Below, piece by piece: positions 44,825-54,057 of a DNA stretch of 64,000 nucleotides. This DNA comes from Flavobacterium ustbae (GTDB lineage: Bacteria > Bacteroidota > Bacteroidia > Flavobacteriales > Flavobacteriaceae). The notes below the pieces were generated by a model. It saw only the letters and a list, made by a program, of their open reading frames with translations, searched no databases and was not told the DNA's origin. How positions within the stretch are numbered: the stretch's first letter is position 1; each line of letters starts with the position of its first letter. Location: positions 248,001 through 312,000 of the forward strand of contig NZ_RPOC01000004.1 of NCBI RefSeq assembly GCF_003946915.1, written 5' to 3'. Both the position numbers and the translations under genes were made by a program.

Positions 44825-44855
44825 AAGCACTTTCAAAAAAACAATTAACCAGAAT

Positions 44856-47387
44856 ATGCGAAAAATACAGGTTCCAATCCTTCTTTTATTTTTTATAGGT
44901 TTTCAAATTTCATTTGCACAGCAGCCACAAAAACCGAATTCAGTTGAAATTTACAATCAAATCAAAAAATTAAACTTTTTAGGTTCTGTATTATATGTTG
45001 CTGCGCATCCTGATGATGAAAACACTAGAATGATTTCGTATTTGGCCAATGATATGAACGCCAGAACGGGTTATTTATCGCTTACGAGAGGTGATGGAGG
45101 ACAAAACTTAATTGGTCCGCAATTACGCGAATTGCTTGGTGTTATTAGAACTCAGGAATTAATTGAAGCACGAAAAATAGACGGTGGCGAACAATTTTTT
45201 TCAAGAGCAAATGATTTTGGTTTTTCAAAAAATCCATCCGAAACTTTAGATATTTGGGACAAGGATAAAGTTCTAGCCGATGTAGTTTGGACGATAAGAA
45301 AATTTCAGCCAGACATTATCATTAATAGATTTGATCATCGTTCGCCAGGTACAACGCACGGTCATCATACTTCTTCTGCTATGTTAAGTGTTGAAAGTTT
45401 CAAATTGACAAACGATCCAAAAGTTTATCCTGAACAATTAAAATATGTTGCGCCTTGGCAGGTAAAACGCCAATTTTTTAATCCTTCTTGGTGGTTTTAC
45501 GGAAGCCAGGAAAAATTCGACGCTGCCAATAAATCTAAGTTTACAAAGCTTGAAACCGGCGTATATTACACTGGAATCGGAAAATCGAATCAAGAAATTG
45601 CTGCTTTAAGCCGAAGCCGTCACCAATCGCAAGGATTTGGAAGTACTGGAGTTCGCGGTGAAGAAACAGAGTATTTAGAACTAATTAATGGCGAAAGTCC
45701 AAAGGAACGTGACAACTTGTTTGACGGAATTGATACAAGCTGGAATCGCGTAAAAAACGGAAAACCTATTGGAGATTTGATTGCTACAATAATTTCAAAA
45801 TACAATTTCAGCAATCCATCAGCCAGTATTCCAGATTTAGTTAAAGCGTATGCTATGATTCAATCTTTAGACGATACGCACTGGAAAAACATTAAATTGG
45901 CTGCTATAAAAAATATTATAGCCTCTTGTTCAGGTTTATATCTTGAAGCTGTTGCCAATGAACAGGAAGCAACTCCAGGAAGTACAATTAGATTAAGTCT
46001 TGAAGCCATTAACAGATGCGCCGTTGGCATGCAATTAGTTAGCGTAACAACACTTCCAAACAATCAGACAATTGCTCAAAATCTCGTTTTAAAAAACAAC
46101 AACGATCAGAAAATCAATCTGCAATTACAGCTTCCATCCAATATGGAATATACTCAGCCTTATTGGTTAAAGGAAAAAGCAACTGTTGGAATGTACACCG
46201 TTTCTAATCAAGAAATTATTGGAATTCCAGATATTATTAGAGATACAAAAGTAGTTTTTAATGTAAAAATCAATGATGTAGAAATTCCGTTTGAGCGTAC
46301 CGTTGTCTATAAATACAATGACGGCGTAAAAGGCGAAATGTATAATTTTCTAGACATAGTTCCAGAAGTTACCACTTCAATTTTAGAAAGAGTTTTGCTT
46401 TTTAGAGATACTAAAAGCAAAATGATTCCGGTGAAAGTGCGCGCAGGAAAAGACAATATTAAAGGAAATCTTCAATTAGAATTGCCAAAAAGCTGGAATA
46501 TTTCTCCAAAAGAAATTCCGTTTGCATTAGACAAAAAAGGCACTGAACAAATCTTTTATTTTGAAGTTACGCCGCCTGTTAATTCAGAGGAAGTTACTGC
46601 AAAGAGTGTTGCTATTGTAGACAATAAGCGTTTTGATAAAGACCAAACGATTATAGAATTTAGCCATATTACCAAACAAATGATTTTAAAACCAGCTGAA
46701 TCAAAATTTATTCGAATGGATTTAAAAACTTCTGGCGATGCCATTGCTTATATCATGGGCGCTGGAGACGAAGTTCCAGAAAGTTTGACTCAAATGGGAT
46801 ACAAAGTTTCTCTTCTAAAACCTGAAGAAATTACTCCAGAAAAATTAGATTCTTTTAGTACCGTGATTACTGGAATTCGCGCTTACAATACCGTGAATGC
46901 TTTGGCAAACAAACAAAACATTCTTTTCAATTTTGTAAAAAGCGGTAAAAATATGATCGTGCAGTACAATACAAATGGGAAATTGGTGACCGATAAAATT
47001 GCTCCTTATCCGTTAAAATTATCTAATGATCGTGTAACCGAAGAAAATGCTAAAATTACATTTTTAGCACCCAATCATCCTGTATTAAATACGCCAAATA
47101 AAATATCTTCAAAAGATTTTGAAGGCTGGACACAAGAACAAGGATTGTATTATCCTAATGAATATGATCCTGCCTTCACTCCTATTATTTCTTCGCATGA
47201 CAAAGGAGAATCTGCTAAAGACGGAGCTTTACTTGTCGCGCCATACGGAAAAGGATATTACATTTACACTGGTTTGAGTTTCTTTAGAGAATTGCCAGAA
47301 GGTGTTTCTGGTGCTTATCGACTACTGTCAAATATTATTTCTTTAAAACAGCCTATTGAAGCTCCTCAAAAAGATTTAAAGCAATAA
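44856..47387 (+). CDS. PIG-L family deacetylase, large exported form
   Basis: An 843-residue protein with a signal peptide (LLLFFIGFQISFA). The PIG-L (LmbE) domain begins LYVAAHPDDENTRMISYLAN, with the zinc-binding AHPDDE, and carries DIIINRFDHRSPGTTHGHHT with the later His ligand. C-terminal parts include beta-sandwich-like segments and a GATase/ThuA-like domain (AYIMGAGDEVPESLTQMGYK, ITGIRAYNTVNALANK). Such enzymes deacetylate N-acetylated sugars. With the downstream symporter this suggests uptake and use of an amino-sugar compound. Confidence 0.9.
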   Translation: MRKIQVPILLLFFIGFQISFAQQPQKPNSVEIYNQIKKLNFLGSVLYVAAHPDDENTRMISYLANDMNARTGYLSLTRGDGGQNLIGPQLRELLGVIRTQELIEARKIDGGEQFFSRANDFGFSKNPSETLDIWDKDKVLADVVWTIRKFQPDIIINRFDHRSPGTTHGHHTSSAMLSVESFKLTNDPKVYPEQLKYVAPWQVKRQFFNPSWWFYGSQEKFDAANKSKFTKLETGVYYTGIGKSNQEIAALSRSRHQSQGFGSTGVRGEETEYLELINGESPKERDNLFDGIDTSWNRVKNGKPIGDLIATIISKYNFSNPSASIPDLVKAYAMIQSLDDTHWKNIKLAAIKNIIASCSGLYLEAVANEQEATPGSTIRLSLEAINRCAVGMQLVSVTTLPNNQTIAQNLVLKNNNDQKINLQLQLPSNMEYTQPYWLKEKATVGMYTVSNQEIIGIPDIIRDTKVVFNVKINDVEIPFERTVVYKYNDGVKGEMYNFLDIVPEVTTSILERVLLFRDTKSKMIPVKVRAGKDNIKGNLQLELPKSWNISPKEIPFALDKKGTEQIFYFEVTPPVNSEEVTAKSVAIVDNKRFDKDQTIIEFSHITKQMILKPAESKFIRMDLKTSGDAIAYIMGAGDEVPESLTQMGYKVSLLKPEEITPEKLDSFSTVITGIRAYNTVNALANKQNILFNFVKSGKNMIVQYNTNGKLVTDKIAPYPLKLSNDRVTEENAKITFLAPNHPVLNTPNKISSKDFEGWTQEQGLYYPNEYDPAFTPIISSHDKGESAKDGALLVAPYGKGYYIYTGLSFFRELPEGVSGAYRLLSNIISLKQPIEAPQKDLKQ

Positions 47388-47390
47388 AAT

Positions 47391-47498
47391 ATGGAAGTTA
47401 AAAAAACAAAAAAATGGAAAAAAAGCTACACTTATGTTTTAGTAGCCAATGCAATTTATATTGCTATTTTCTTCTTAATCATGCAATTATACTCATAA
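47391..47498 (+). CDS. 35-residue membrane peptide between deacetylase and symporter
   Basis: ATG at 47391 to TAA at 47496-47498 encodes MEVKKTKKWKKSYTYVLVAN and 15 further residues (AIYIAIFFLIMQLYS): a Lys-rich start and one membrane helix. It begins 3 bases after the deacetylase stop and ends 3 bases before the symporter start. The perfect packing and basic-in/hydrophobic layout argue strongly for a real gene, plausibly a small subunit of the SSS transporter. No named family recognised. Confidence 0.75.
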   Translation: MEVKKTKKWKKSYTYVLVANAIYIAIFFLIMQLYS

Positions 47499-47501
47499 CC
47501 T

Positions 47502-49226
47502 ATGCAGCTATTTGACTGGATCGTACTTATTGTAACCTTATTATTTATCGTTGGATATGGTTCTTGGAAAACCCGAGGCAGTAAAAACGTAGAGGATTTC
47601 ATTTTAGGAAATAATGAAACGCCTTGGTATACCGTTGGACTTTCTGTAATGGCTACACAAGCGAGTGCGATTACCTTTTTATCTACGCCAGGACAAGCCT
47701 ATCATGACGGAATGGGTTTTGTGCAATTCTATTTTGGTTTGCCAATTGCTATGATTGTCATTTGCGTTACTTTTATTCCGTTATATCATAAAAGCAAAGT
47801 TTTTACGGCTTACGAATTTTTAGAAAAACGATTTGATATTAAAACACGTTCGCTTGCCGCAATTTTATTCTTAGTGCAAAGAGGTTTAGGAACTGGATTA
47901 ACCATTTATGCGCCAGCCATTATTTTATCTGCTCTTTTAGGATGGAATTTAACTGTAATGAATATTATCATTGGAGTTTTAGTAATTATTTACACTTTCT
48001 CAGGAGGAACAAAAGCAGTAAACGTGACGCAAAAACAACAGATGTTTGTGATTATGTCTGGAATGTTTATCACCTTTTTTCTCATTCTGCATTATCTTCC
48101 AAACGATATGACTTTCAACAGTGCGCTTCATATTGCCGGAGCAAATGACAAAATGAATATTGTTGATTTTTCTTTTAATCCTGAAGAAAAATATACTTTT
48201 TGGAGCGGTATTACTGGGGGATTCTTTTTGGCACTTGCCTATTTTGGTACAGATCAATCTCAGGTGGGACGTTATTTATCTGGAAAATCAGTTCGCGAAA
48301 GTCAGATGGGATTAATCATGAACGGACTTTTAAAAGTGCCAATGCAATTCTTTATTCTTTTAACGGGAGTTATGGTTTTTGTCTTTTTCCAATTCAATCC
48401 AGTTCCTTTAAATTTCAATCCGAATAATAAAACTGCCATCGAAAAATCTCTTTTCAAAGAAGAATATCACGTTTTAGAACAAAAGCTGGTTAAACTTTCA
48501 GAAGATAAAAAAGTAATCAATTTATTGTATATCGATCAGTTGAATCAAGATTACGACAATCCAATTTTACGTAAAGAATTGGTTGCATTGTCTAATAAAG
48601 AAAAAGATCTACGTGACAAAGCCAAAGAGATTATTTCGAGAGCCGACAGTAATTCGGAAACTAATGACAAAGATTATGTTTTCTTCCATTTTATCCTCAA
48701 TTATCTGCCAAAAGGCTTAATCGGATTATTATTGGCCGTTATTCTTTCGGCTGCAATGTCTTCTACCGCTTCTGGATTAACCGCATTGGCTTCTACAACA
48801 GCGATTGACATTTACAAACGAAATCAGAAAGAAGAAAAATCAGAAAAGCATTATTTGAATGTGACTAAGTTTTTTACTCTGTTCTGGGGAGTTGTAGCGA
48901 TACTTTTTGCTTGCGTAGGAACATTATTCGAAAATCTAATTCAGCTTGTAAACATTATTGGCTCCATTTTCTACGGGACCGTTTTAGGAATTTTCCTTGT
49001 CGCTTTTTATTCTAAACGAGTTAAAGCAAAACCTATGTTTATAAGTGCAATTATAAGTCAATTGACCATTTTTGTAATTTACTATTTCATGATTTACAGC
49101 CAAGAAAAACTAGGTTATTTATGGCTAAATTTTATTGGAGCTATCTTGACGATTGTATTGTCTGAAATATTGCAATTTTTATTCTTCAGAGGAAAATCTG
49201 ATGATAATGATTTGATATTGGAATAA
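47502..49226 (+). CDS. Sodium:solute symporter (SSS family)
   Basis: A 574-residue transporter with about 13-14 membrane segments. The SSS core is seen in DFILGNNETPWYTVGLSVMA, ATQASAITFLSTPGQAYHDG, GGTKAVNVTQKQQMFVIMSG and GLLLAVILSAAMSSTASGLT. A hydrophilic insert at about residues 315-400 (KLVKLSEDKKVINLLY) separates two membrane bundles. By context it may import a sugar or amino-sugar handled by the PIG-L protein. The substrate cannot be read from the sequence. Confidence 0.93.
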   Translation: MQLFDWIVLIVTLLFIVGYGSWKTRGSKNVEDFILGNNETPWYTVGLSVMATQASAITFLSTPGQAYHDGMGFVQFYFGLPIAMIVICVTFIPLYHKSKVFTAYEFLEKRFDIKTRSLAAILFLVQRGLGTGLTIYAPAIILSALLGWNLTVMNIIIGVLVIIYTFSGGTKAVNVTQKQQMFVIMSGMFITFFLILHYLPNDMTFNSALHIAGANDKMNIVDFSFNPEEKYTFWSGITGGFFLALAYFGTDQSQVGRYLSGKSVRESQMGLIMNGLLKVPMQFFILLTGVMVFVFFQFNPVPLNFNPNNKTAIEKSLFKEEYHVLEQKLVKLSEDKKVINLLYIDQLNQDYDNPILRKELVALSNKEKDLRDKAKEIISRADSNSETNDKDYVFFHFILNYLPKGLIGLLLAVILSAAMSSTASGLTALASTTAIDIYKRNQKEEKSEKHYLNVTKFFTLFWGVVAILFACVGTLFENLIQLVNIIGSIFYGTVLGIFLVAFYSKRVKAKPMFISAIISQLTIFVIYYFMIYSQEKLGYLWLNFIGAILTIVLSEILQFLFFRGKSDDNDLILE

Positions 49227-49255
49227 ACAATTTTTAAACTCAATACTTCCGCAAA

Positions 49256-49684
49256 ATGACAAAAGAAGAATTTTTATTTCATTTAAATGGCGCAAGCATT
49301 ATAGCTTTAAAATTTGCTGAAAGATATGTCAAAGATAAATTGGTAACAGATTTTAAATACAACGTAATTCTTAGTGCAACCATAGATGATCCAAGCTTAA
49401 CGCAGTTTGACTTATATCCAGAAGATCAAGGAATAATAAAGCTCAATTTGGCTGATACCGAAGTTGTTGAATTACTATATAGAAAAAATAAAGTTCCAGT
49501 TTGGATTGATATTAGTGTTTTAAAATCAAGCAGAAAAAGCACAACATTTAATTTGCTTTGCGCTGGAAGATATACCAATAATAAGGAAAACTATTATTAT
49601 AATAGAGATGGATCAGGTCCTTTTGGAATAAAAGGACCTAAGTTTCCACTTAATTATATTGAAGGAAAGAAATTCAGATTGTGA
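49256..49684 (+). CDS. Hypothetical protein after the symporter
   Basis: A 142-residue cytosolic-looking protein (MTKEEFLFHLNGASIIALKF, FDLYPEDQGIIKLNLADTEV, VPVWIDISVLKSSRK). It starts 29 bases after the symporter stop and may be co-transcribed. No family recognised, and no signal peptide or membrane helix. The mixed alpha/beta pattern resembles small orphan proteins of accessory regions. Confidence 0.65.
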   Translation: MTKEEFLFHLNGASIIALKFAERYVKDKLVTDFKYNVILSATIDDPSLTQFDLYPEDQGIIKLNLADTEVVELLYRKNKVPVWIDISVLKSSRKSTTFNLLCAGRYTNNKENYYYNRDGSGPFGIKGPKFPLNYIEGKKFRL

Positions 49685-49730
49685 ATTAAATTCTTCAATA
49701 AAGAACTAAAAAGCAATTACTAACAAATAA

Positions 49731-49824
49731 CACCGATACCCTAGCCCTGATGGTAGCGACATCCTTTTGTCTCGTTTCTTTAACGAGACAAAAGATATAG
49801 CGGACAGCAGGAAACAGCTCCTTA
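49731..49824. repeat. Intergenic element with conserved ends and variable hairpin (copy 2)
   Basis: Head CACCGATACCCTAGCCCTGA, TGGTAGCGACATC, then a perfect 13-bp stem CTTTTGTCTCGTT / AACGAGACAAAAG (49764-49776, 49782-49794) and tail ATATAGCGGACAGCAGGAAA with CAGCTCCTT. Head and ATATAG resemble the copy at 19566, and the hairpin sequence does not. I recall this AGCGGACAGC...AGCTCC pattern as common in flavobacterial genomes. Confidence 0.65.
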
Positions 49825-49942
49825 AAATTCACAAAACTATTTCCTTCAAATACAATTCTTCAATTTTTGTAAGTAAAAAAAGATTATTTTAGTGTGTTAT
49901 AATACTTACCACTAAAACTAAACTAATTTTAAAACTGGAGAA

Positions 49943-50545
49943 ATGAAGATTTCAGACGATTTAGAAAAGCTATTTCCTTTTGGATATCTCTTCCTAATTA
50001 TGATGGGAATACTGAAAGACAGCATCTATTATTATCAATTCGGAATTAATATATTAAGATATTCTACTATAATGGATGTTTTAATAAGTCCGATCGCTGA
50101 ATTTACTTCAAACCCAATAATTCTGGGAGCGATAATCATACTCTTTGTAATTCATTTTTACCTTCCTTCTTTTTTAGCTAAGTATAAAAACGTGGCGTAT
50201 GTAAAAAGGTCTTTTGAGTTAAAATCTACTGACGAACTCACTCCCGAAGAAACTAAAAGCTATTATAATTCTATTGCAATAAAATCTCTTGTGCTTTTCT
50301 TATTGTCCTTTTTTCTAGGTTACGGATTTGCTGGTGGTTATTTTACCACAAAAAAGTTAAAAGAAAACAAATTAGATTATAGTTTTCAGATTGATTTTAA
50401 TGGAGGAGAATCAAAAAATGTTTATGTCATTGGAAATAACAGTTTGTATTATTTCTACTTTGTTAAAGGGGATAAAAAGATAAAAATTACTCCTCTAGCA
50501 TCAATAAAAAACATTGAACTTATTGAAAATAAAATGATTGATTAA
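49943..50545 (+). CDS. Hypothetical membrane protein
   Basis: A 200-residue protein with about three hydrophobic segments (FGYLFLIMMGILKDSIYYYQ, PIILGAIIILFVIHFYLPSF, SLVLFLLSFFLGYGFAGGYF) and a C-terminal mostly beta domain (YSFQIDFNGGESKNVYVIGN). It is preceded by GGAG at a useful distance from the ATG. No family recognised. The next orphan follows after 28 bases. Confidence 0.65.
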   Translation: MKISDDLEKLFPFGYLFLIMMGILKDSIYYYQFGINILRYSTIMDVLISPIAEFTSNPIILGAIIILFVIHFYLPSFLAKYKNVAYVKRSFELKSTDELTPEETKSYYNSIAIKSLVLFLLSFFLGYGFAGGYFTTKKLKENKLDYSFQIDFNGGESKNVYVIGNNSLYYFYFVKGDKKIKITPLASIKNIELIENKMID

Positions 50546-50573
50546 AATTATAGTAATCTAAAAAAATAGCGTT

Positions 50574-51200
50574 ATGAAAGATCAAAAGAAATACAGCAAT
50601 AAAGCAAAAGCTGCCTTTATTCTGTTAATCGTAATGCTGATTATTTTACTAGGAAATTTTAATACACTGCGAAATTCTAAAAATGTAAATGATAATATTA
50701 ATGCGATTTACAAAGACCGTTTGGTTGTGGCGCATTACATTTTTCAATATTCTAAAGAACTTCATTTTATAAAAGCTGAAGCTGAAAAACTGAATTTAAG
50801 CGACAATATTAAAAAAGATGAGATTATCCATACGCTCGATATCATTCATAATATTGATGATTTGTACGCCAAAACAGTTTTGACAAATAAAGAGAAACAG
50901 TACTTTGATGCTTTTTTGAGTTCTTGCAAAGAAATCAATAAACAAGTCGAAAGTAAAAATTGGGACAAAATAGCCAATTCTAGTGCAGAAGCTTTAAAAA
51001 CTTTGGAAGCTCTTTCTCAAATTCAGATTAAAGAGGGAAAAGCAAAACTTGAAGCGGCAAATGCCATGTATAATAAAAACAATGTCCTTGGCCAGCTTCA
51101 AATTGCTCTGCTCATAATTTTAGGAGGAATTACTTTTTATCTTCTGATAAAGAAAATCAAAAAAACAATCAAGATTCCTGAACCGCCTTCTATGAATTAA
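50574..51200 (+). CDS. Hypothetical protein with chemoreceptor-like four-helix sensor domain
   Basis: A 208-residue protein with a membrane helix near each end (KAAFILLIVMLIILLGNFNT and LQIALLIILGGITFYLLIKK) and about 130 helical periplasmic residues between them (YKDRLVVAHYIFQYSKELHF, DDLYAKTVLTNKEKQYFDAF). This is the layout of the 4HB_MCP sensor domain, but no HAMP or signalling domain follows, so it is a stand-alone sensor-like protein. Function unknown. Confidence 0.7.
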   Translation: MKDQKKYSNKAKAAFILLIVMLIILLGNFNTLRNSKNVNDNINAIYKDRLVVAHYIFQYSKELHFIKAEAEKLNLSDNIKKDEIIHTLDIIHNIDDLYAKTVLTNKEKQYFDAFLSSCKEINKQVESKNWDKIANSSAEALKTLEALSQIQIKEGKAKLEAANAMYNKNNVLGQLQIALLIILGGITFYLLIKKIKKTIKIPEPPSMN

Positions 51201-51216
51201 ATCTTAAATATTTAAA

Positions 51217-51271
51217 TTCCAATGTTTTAAATTCCAATGTTTTAAATTCCAAATTCCAATTTTTTCTTCTT
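51217..51271. repeat. TTTAAATTCCAATG tandem repeats
   Basis: Three direct copies of TTTAAATTCCAA, 15 bases apart, then AAATTCCAATTTTTT. It lies between convergent genes. Same family as 23005-23062. Confidence 0.6.
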
Positions 51272-51311
51272 GTTTATGATTTCTCCTTTGTCGAAATAAC
51301 AAAACGGTATC

Positions 51312-51725
51312 TTATTTAAATTTTCTGTCTTCTTCCGAAATTTGAAGGTCATTTATACTGGCAAATCTTTTCTGCATTAGGCCATTCGCATCAAATTCCC
51401 AATTTTCATTTCCGTAAGCGCGAAACCAATTTCCATCATTATCTTGGTATTCATACTCAAATCTAACAGCAATTCTATTTTCTGTATGAGCCCAATATTC
51501 TTTTTTCAATTTGTAGTTTTTCTCTTTTTTCCATTTTTCAGTCAAAAAAGGAACGATTTCTTCTCGTCCGTTTACAAATTTATCCCTATTTCTCCATTCG
51601 CTGTCTATTGTGTAAGCTTTTGAAACTCTTTCGGGATCTTGGCTATTCCATGCATCTTCTGCCAATTGAATTTTTTCTAATGCCGTTTCTAAAGTGAAAG
51701 GAGGCAACGGTAATTTCTGTTCCAT
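51312..51725 (-). CDS. DUF1348 (NTF2-like) protein
   Basis: A 137-residue NTF2-fold protein of the DUF1348 group: [65 protein letters not shown] and [14 protein letters not shown]. Often encoded beside TetR regulators, as here, where it begins 5 bases after the TetR stop. Its enzymatic role is unknown. Confidence 0.92.
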   Translation of the reverse strand: MEQKLPLPPFTLETALEKIQLAEDAWNSQDPERVSKAYTIDSEWRNRDKFVNGREEIVPFLTEKWKKEKNYKLKKEYWAHTENRIAVRFEYEYQDNDGNWFRAYGNENWEFDANGLMQKRFASINDLQISEEDRKFK

Positions 51726-51730
51726 ACTAT

Positions 51731-52252
51731 TTAAATTAAAGTTTGAATTATTTTTTTTGATTGTTCTATTAACTTATTTGACTTAAATAACTGACTTTCG
51801 ATGATACAGCTTTCAAATAACAAATACACATGATCTGAAAGTAAATCATCTTTTAGAATGTCTCTAAAATATATCTGTAAATCACTTTTATGATTCTGAA
51901 TAACACTAAGTATTTTTACATTATCTGACGGAATTTCTGAAAGTATATTTAAAAAGCTACAGCCTCTAAAATCTTCTTTTTTATTCATATAAATCAAAAA
52001 ATCGAATGATTTGTCAATTTTCGAATTTAAATCTTTGGCATCTGCAGTAAATTTTACTAGCTGCTCAAACCAAAAAGAGTGGCGCTGTTCTAAAAAAGCA
52101 ACACACAAATCTTCCTTCGATTTAAAATGCTGATAAAAACTAGCCTTCGCCACTTTGGCTTCCTCAATAATCTGATTTATTCCTGTCGCATTATAACCTT
52201 GCTTATGAAACAAAGTAAAAGTCTTCTCTAAAATTCTTTCTTTTGGTAGCAT
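51731..52252 (-). CDS. TetR/AcrR family regulator
   Basis: A 173-residue protein with the TetR HTH at the N-terminus ([44 protein letters not shown]) and a helical ligand-binding C-terminus. It is the first gene of a two-gene operon with the DUF1348 protein, and a palindrome over its promoter (52297-52310) suggests autoregulation. Confidence 0.93.
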   Translation of the reverse strand: MLPKERILEKTFTLFHKQGYNATGINQIIEEAKVAKASFYQHFKSKEDLCVAFLEQRHSFWFEQLVKFTADAKDLNSKIDKSFDFLIYMNKKEDFRGCSFLNILSEIPSDNVKILSVIQNHKSDLQIYFRDILKDDLLSDHVYLLFESCIIESQLFKSNKLIEQSKKIIQTLI

Positions 52253-52272
52253 CTTCCTTATAATTGTTTGTA

Positions 52273-52310
52273 CAAATATAATACTTTTTCAAACAAACAG
52301 ACAAGTCTGT
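52273..52310 (-). promoter_or_regulatory. Promoter and palindromic operator of the TetR operon
   Basis: Perfect dyad ACAGACAAGTCTGT (52297-52310, 6-bp arms, 2-bp centre). On the minus strand TTG (52304-52302) inside it is followed after 21 bases by TATATTTG (52280-52273). Binding at the dyad would cover the -33 region. Confidence 0.65.
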
Positions 52311-52407
52311 CTATATTTATTTTAAAAAATACAAAGCTTTGCTAACTTTGCGTTTTATTAAGTTCTCTACTTTAAAAAACTTGCGTGCTTTGCGGTTAAA
52401 AACAAAA

Positions 52408-52437
52408 AAATTCCAAAACCCGAAAGCTTTGGAATTT
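52408..52437 (-). terminator. Terminator of the DUF2911 gene
   Basis: Perfect 10-bp stem AAATTCCAAA / TTTGGAATTT, with a U-run on the minus strand. Confidence 0.7.
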
Positions 52438-52476
52438 GATATTTTAAAATTGGAATTTAATAATGCGCTAGCATTA

Positions 52477-53319
52477 TTATCTGCTCCACTCTGCGATACT
52501 GTCTTTGTTTAATTTCACGTAATCAGCGTTGTTTGCAGCTTCAGCAGATGCTAAAGAAGCTTTTGCAGTTTCTACTGCTCCTTTTTTATCACCTTGTTTT
52601 GCTTGTATCTGAGATTTTAATCTTAAAACATAATATGGTTTGTCTGAACTCATATCTAAAGCTTTATCTACGTAAGTTCTAGCCGTTTCAATATTTCCGT
52701 TAGACTGGAATAAGTATTGAGATGCCGAAAAATAATCGTTCCAAGTTGGTCCAGCCAAAGCTTTCTCGATACTTGCTGTCGCAATTTTAGCAGTTGGAAC
52801 TTCAAATTTTAAAGACACATGAGAGTTTTCCCAAGCAATATCCAAATATCCAAAATTTGGATCTAAACCATTAATTCCAATTGTAAATGTTTCAACAGGA
52901 GTTGGCAATGCCTCTTCTTTTACTGTAGTTTTTAACGCTACATAAGAATCGCTCCAATTTTCTGGCAATCCCCAGTTATCTGTAGAAAGATAGAAAATGA
53001 TGTCCCAGCTTTCAATTCTAGGAACGGTGTAAATGGCATATTTTCCTTTCTTTAGCGTTTTTCCATCAATTATTACATCGTCACTAAAGTTGATGATCGT
53101 ATTTTCATTTGCTCCTGTTCTCCATAATTTCCCAAACGGAACTAAATTTCCGAACACAGCTCTCCCTCTTGCTCCCGGTCTTGAATAGGTAACTTCAACA
53201 TCGGTTAAACCAACAGTTTGTTTAATATATCCTTTTGGACTTGCTTGTGGCGTTTTTACTTGTGCTTCTGATGCTAAAGGGGCCAAAATCAGGGCTAGAG
53301 CAATAAGTAGTTTCTTCAT
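52477..53319 (-). CDS. Exported DUF2911 protein with TPR-like tail
   Basis: A 280-residue protein with a signal peptide (LLIALALILAPLASEA). DUF2911 blocks are clear: YIKQTVGLTDVEVTYSRPGA, FGNLVPFGKLWRTGANENT, KKGKYAIYTVPRIESWDIIF and PVETFTIGINGLDPNFGYLD. The last 80 residues are TPR-like. I use the ATG at 53319 because the upstream TTG would place Lys-rich residues before the signal. Periplasmic, function unknown. Confidence 0.9.
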   Translation of the reverse strand: MKKLLIALALILAPLASEAQVKTPQASPKGYIKQTVGLTDVEVTYSRPGARGRAVFGNLVPFGKLWRTGANENTIINFSDDVIIDGKTLKKGKYAIYTVPRIESWDIIFYLSTDNWGLPENWSDSYVALKTTVKEEALPTPVETFTIGINGLDPNFGYLDIAWENSHVSLKFEVPTAKIATASIEKALAGPTWNDYFSASQYLFQSNGNIETARTYVDKALDMSSDKPYYVLRLKSQIQAKQGDKKGAVETAKASLASAEAANNADYVKLNKDSIAEWSR

Positions 53320-53387
53320 TATTTTCAGTTTTAATTTTTTCAAATTTACAAATTCAATCAGCTAATAAATGTTAAATTTTATATAAT

Positions 53388-54050
53388 TCAAGACTTCAGC
53401 TGTGATATTTTTTCTGCATTTAATTCGTTAAAATGATCAATAACTAAGTCCGCTTCTGATAAATCTTGATGGTGCGAATGCTCGCTTTTGTATCCAACAC
53501 AATAGATTCCTGCCCCCTTTGCTGCTTTTACGCCATTTGTGCTGTCTTCAATAATAATGCATTCTTCTTTTGGCGCCACAGACAACGAAGCTGCGTGAAT
53601 AAATATCGCTGGATTTGGTTTTGACTGAGGAAAATCTTCTCCGCTCACAATATGAGTAAAATATTGGTGCAGATTAAATCTTGTAAAAACGCGGTCAATA
53701 GTTACTTTAGACGCCGACGAGGCCAAAATTAATTGAATGCCATTTTGGTATAAGTCTTTAATCAAATCTTCTACACCATCCAAAAGGTACAAATCTTCTT
53801 TAGTATCAAAAGCATCATTAAAAATAGTTCTTTTTCTCTGAATCAAATCTTCTACTTCCTGCTCTACACTAGGAAAATAGCTTTTCAAGGTTTGAAATGT
53901 ATTTCGAGTCGAAAATCCTGTAAATGTTGTATACATTTCCTCTGGAACTTCGATATTCAATTCTGAAAATTGTAAATAATAAGCATAACGATGAACGGGT
54001 TCTGTATCGACAATTACGCCGTCCATATCAAAAATTACTGTTTTAATCAT
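53388..54050 (-). CDS. HAD hydrolase (beta-phosphoglucomutase-like)
   Basis: A 220-residue HAD subfamily IA protein. Motif I is TVIFDMDGVIVDTEPVHRYA, motif II LILASSASKVT, motif III FPQSKPNPAIF, motif IV IIIEDSTNGVKAAKGAG. An all-helical cap domain lies in between. Probably a sugar-phosphate phosphatase or mutase, substrate unknown. Confidence 0.92.
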   Translation of the reverse strand: MIKTVIFDMDGVIVDTEPVHRYAYYLQFSELNIEVPEEMYTTFTGFSTRNTFQTLKSYFPSVEQEVEDLIQRKRTIFNDAFDTKEDLYLLDGVEDLIKDLYQNGIQLILASSASKVTIDRVFTRFNLHQYFTHIVSGEDFPQSKPNPAIFIHAASLSVAPKEECIIIEDSTNGVKAAKGAGIYCVGYKSEHSHHQDLSEADLVIDHFNELNAEKISQLKS

Positions 54051-54057
54051 TTTTTTT

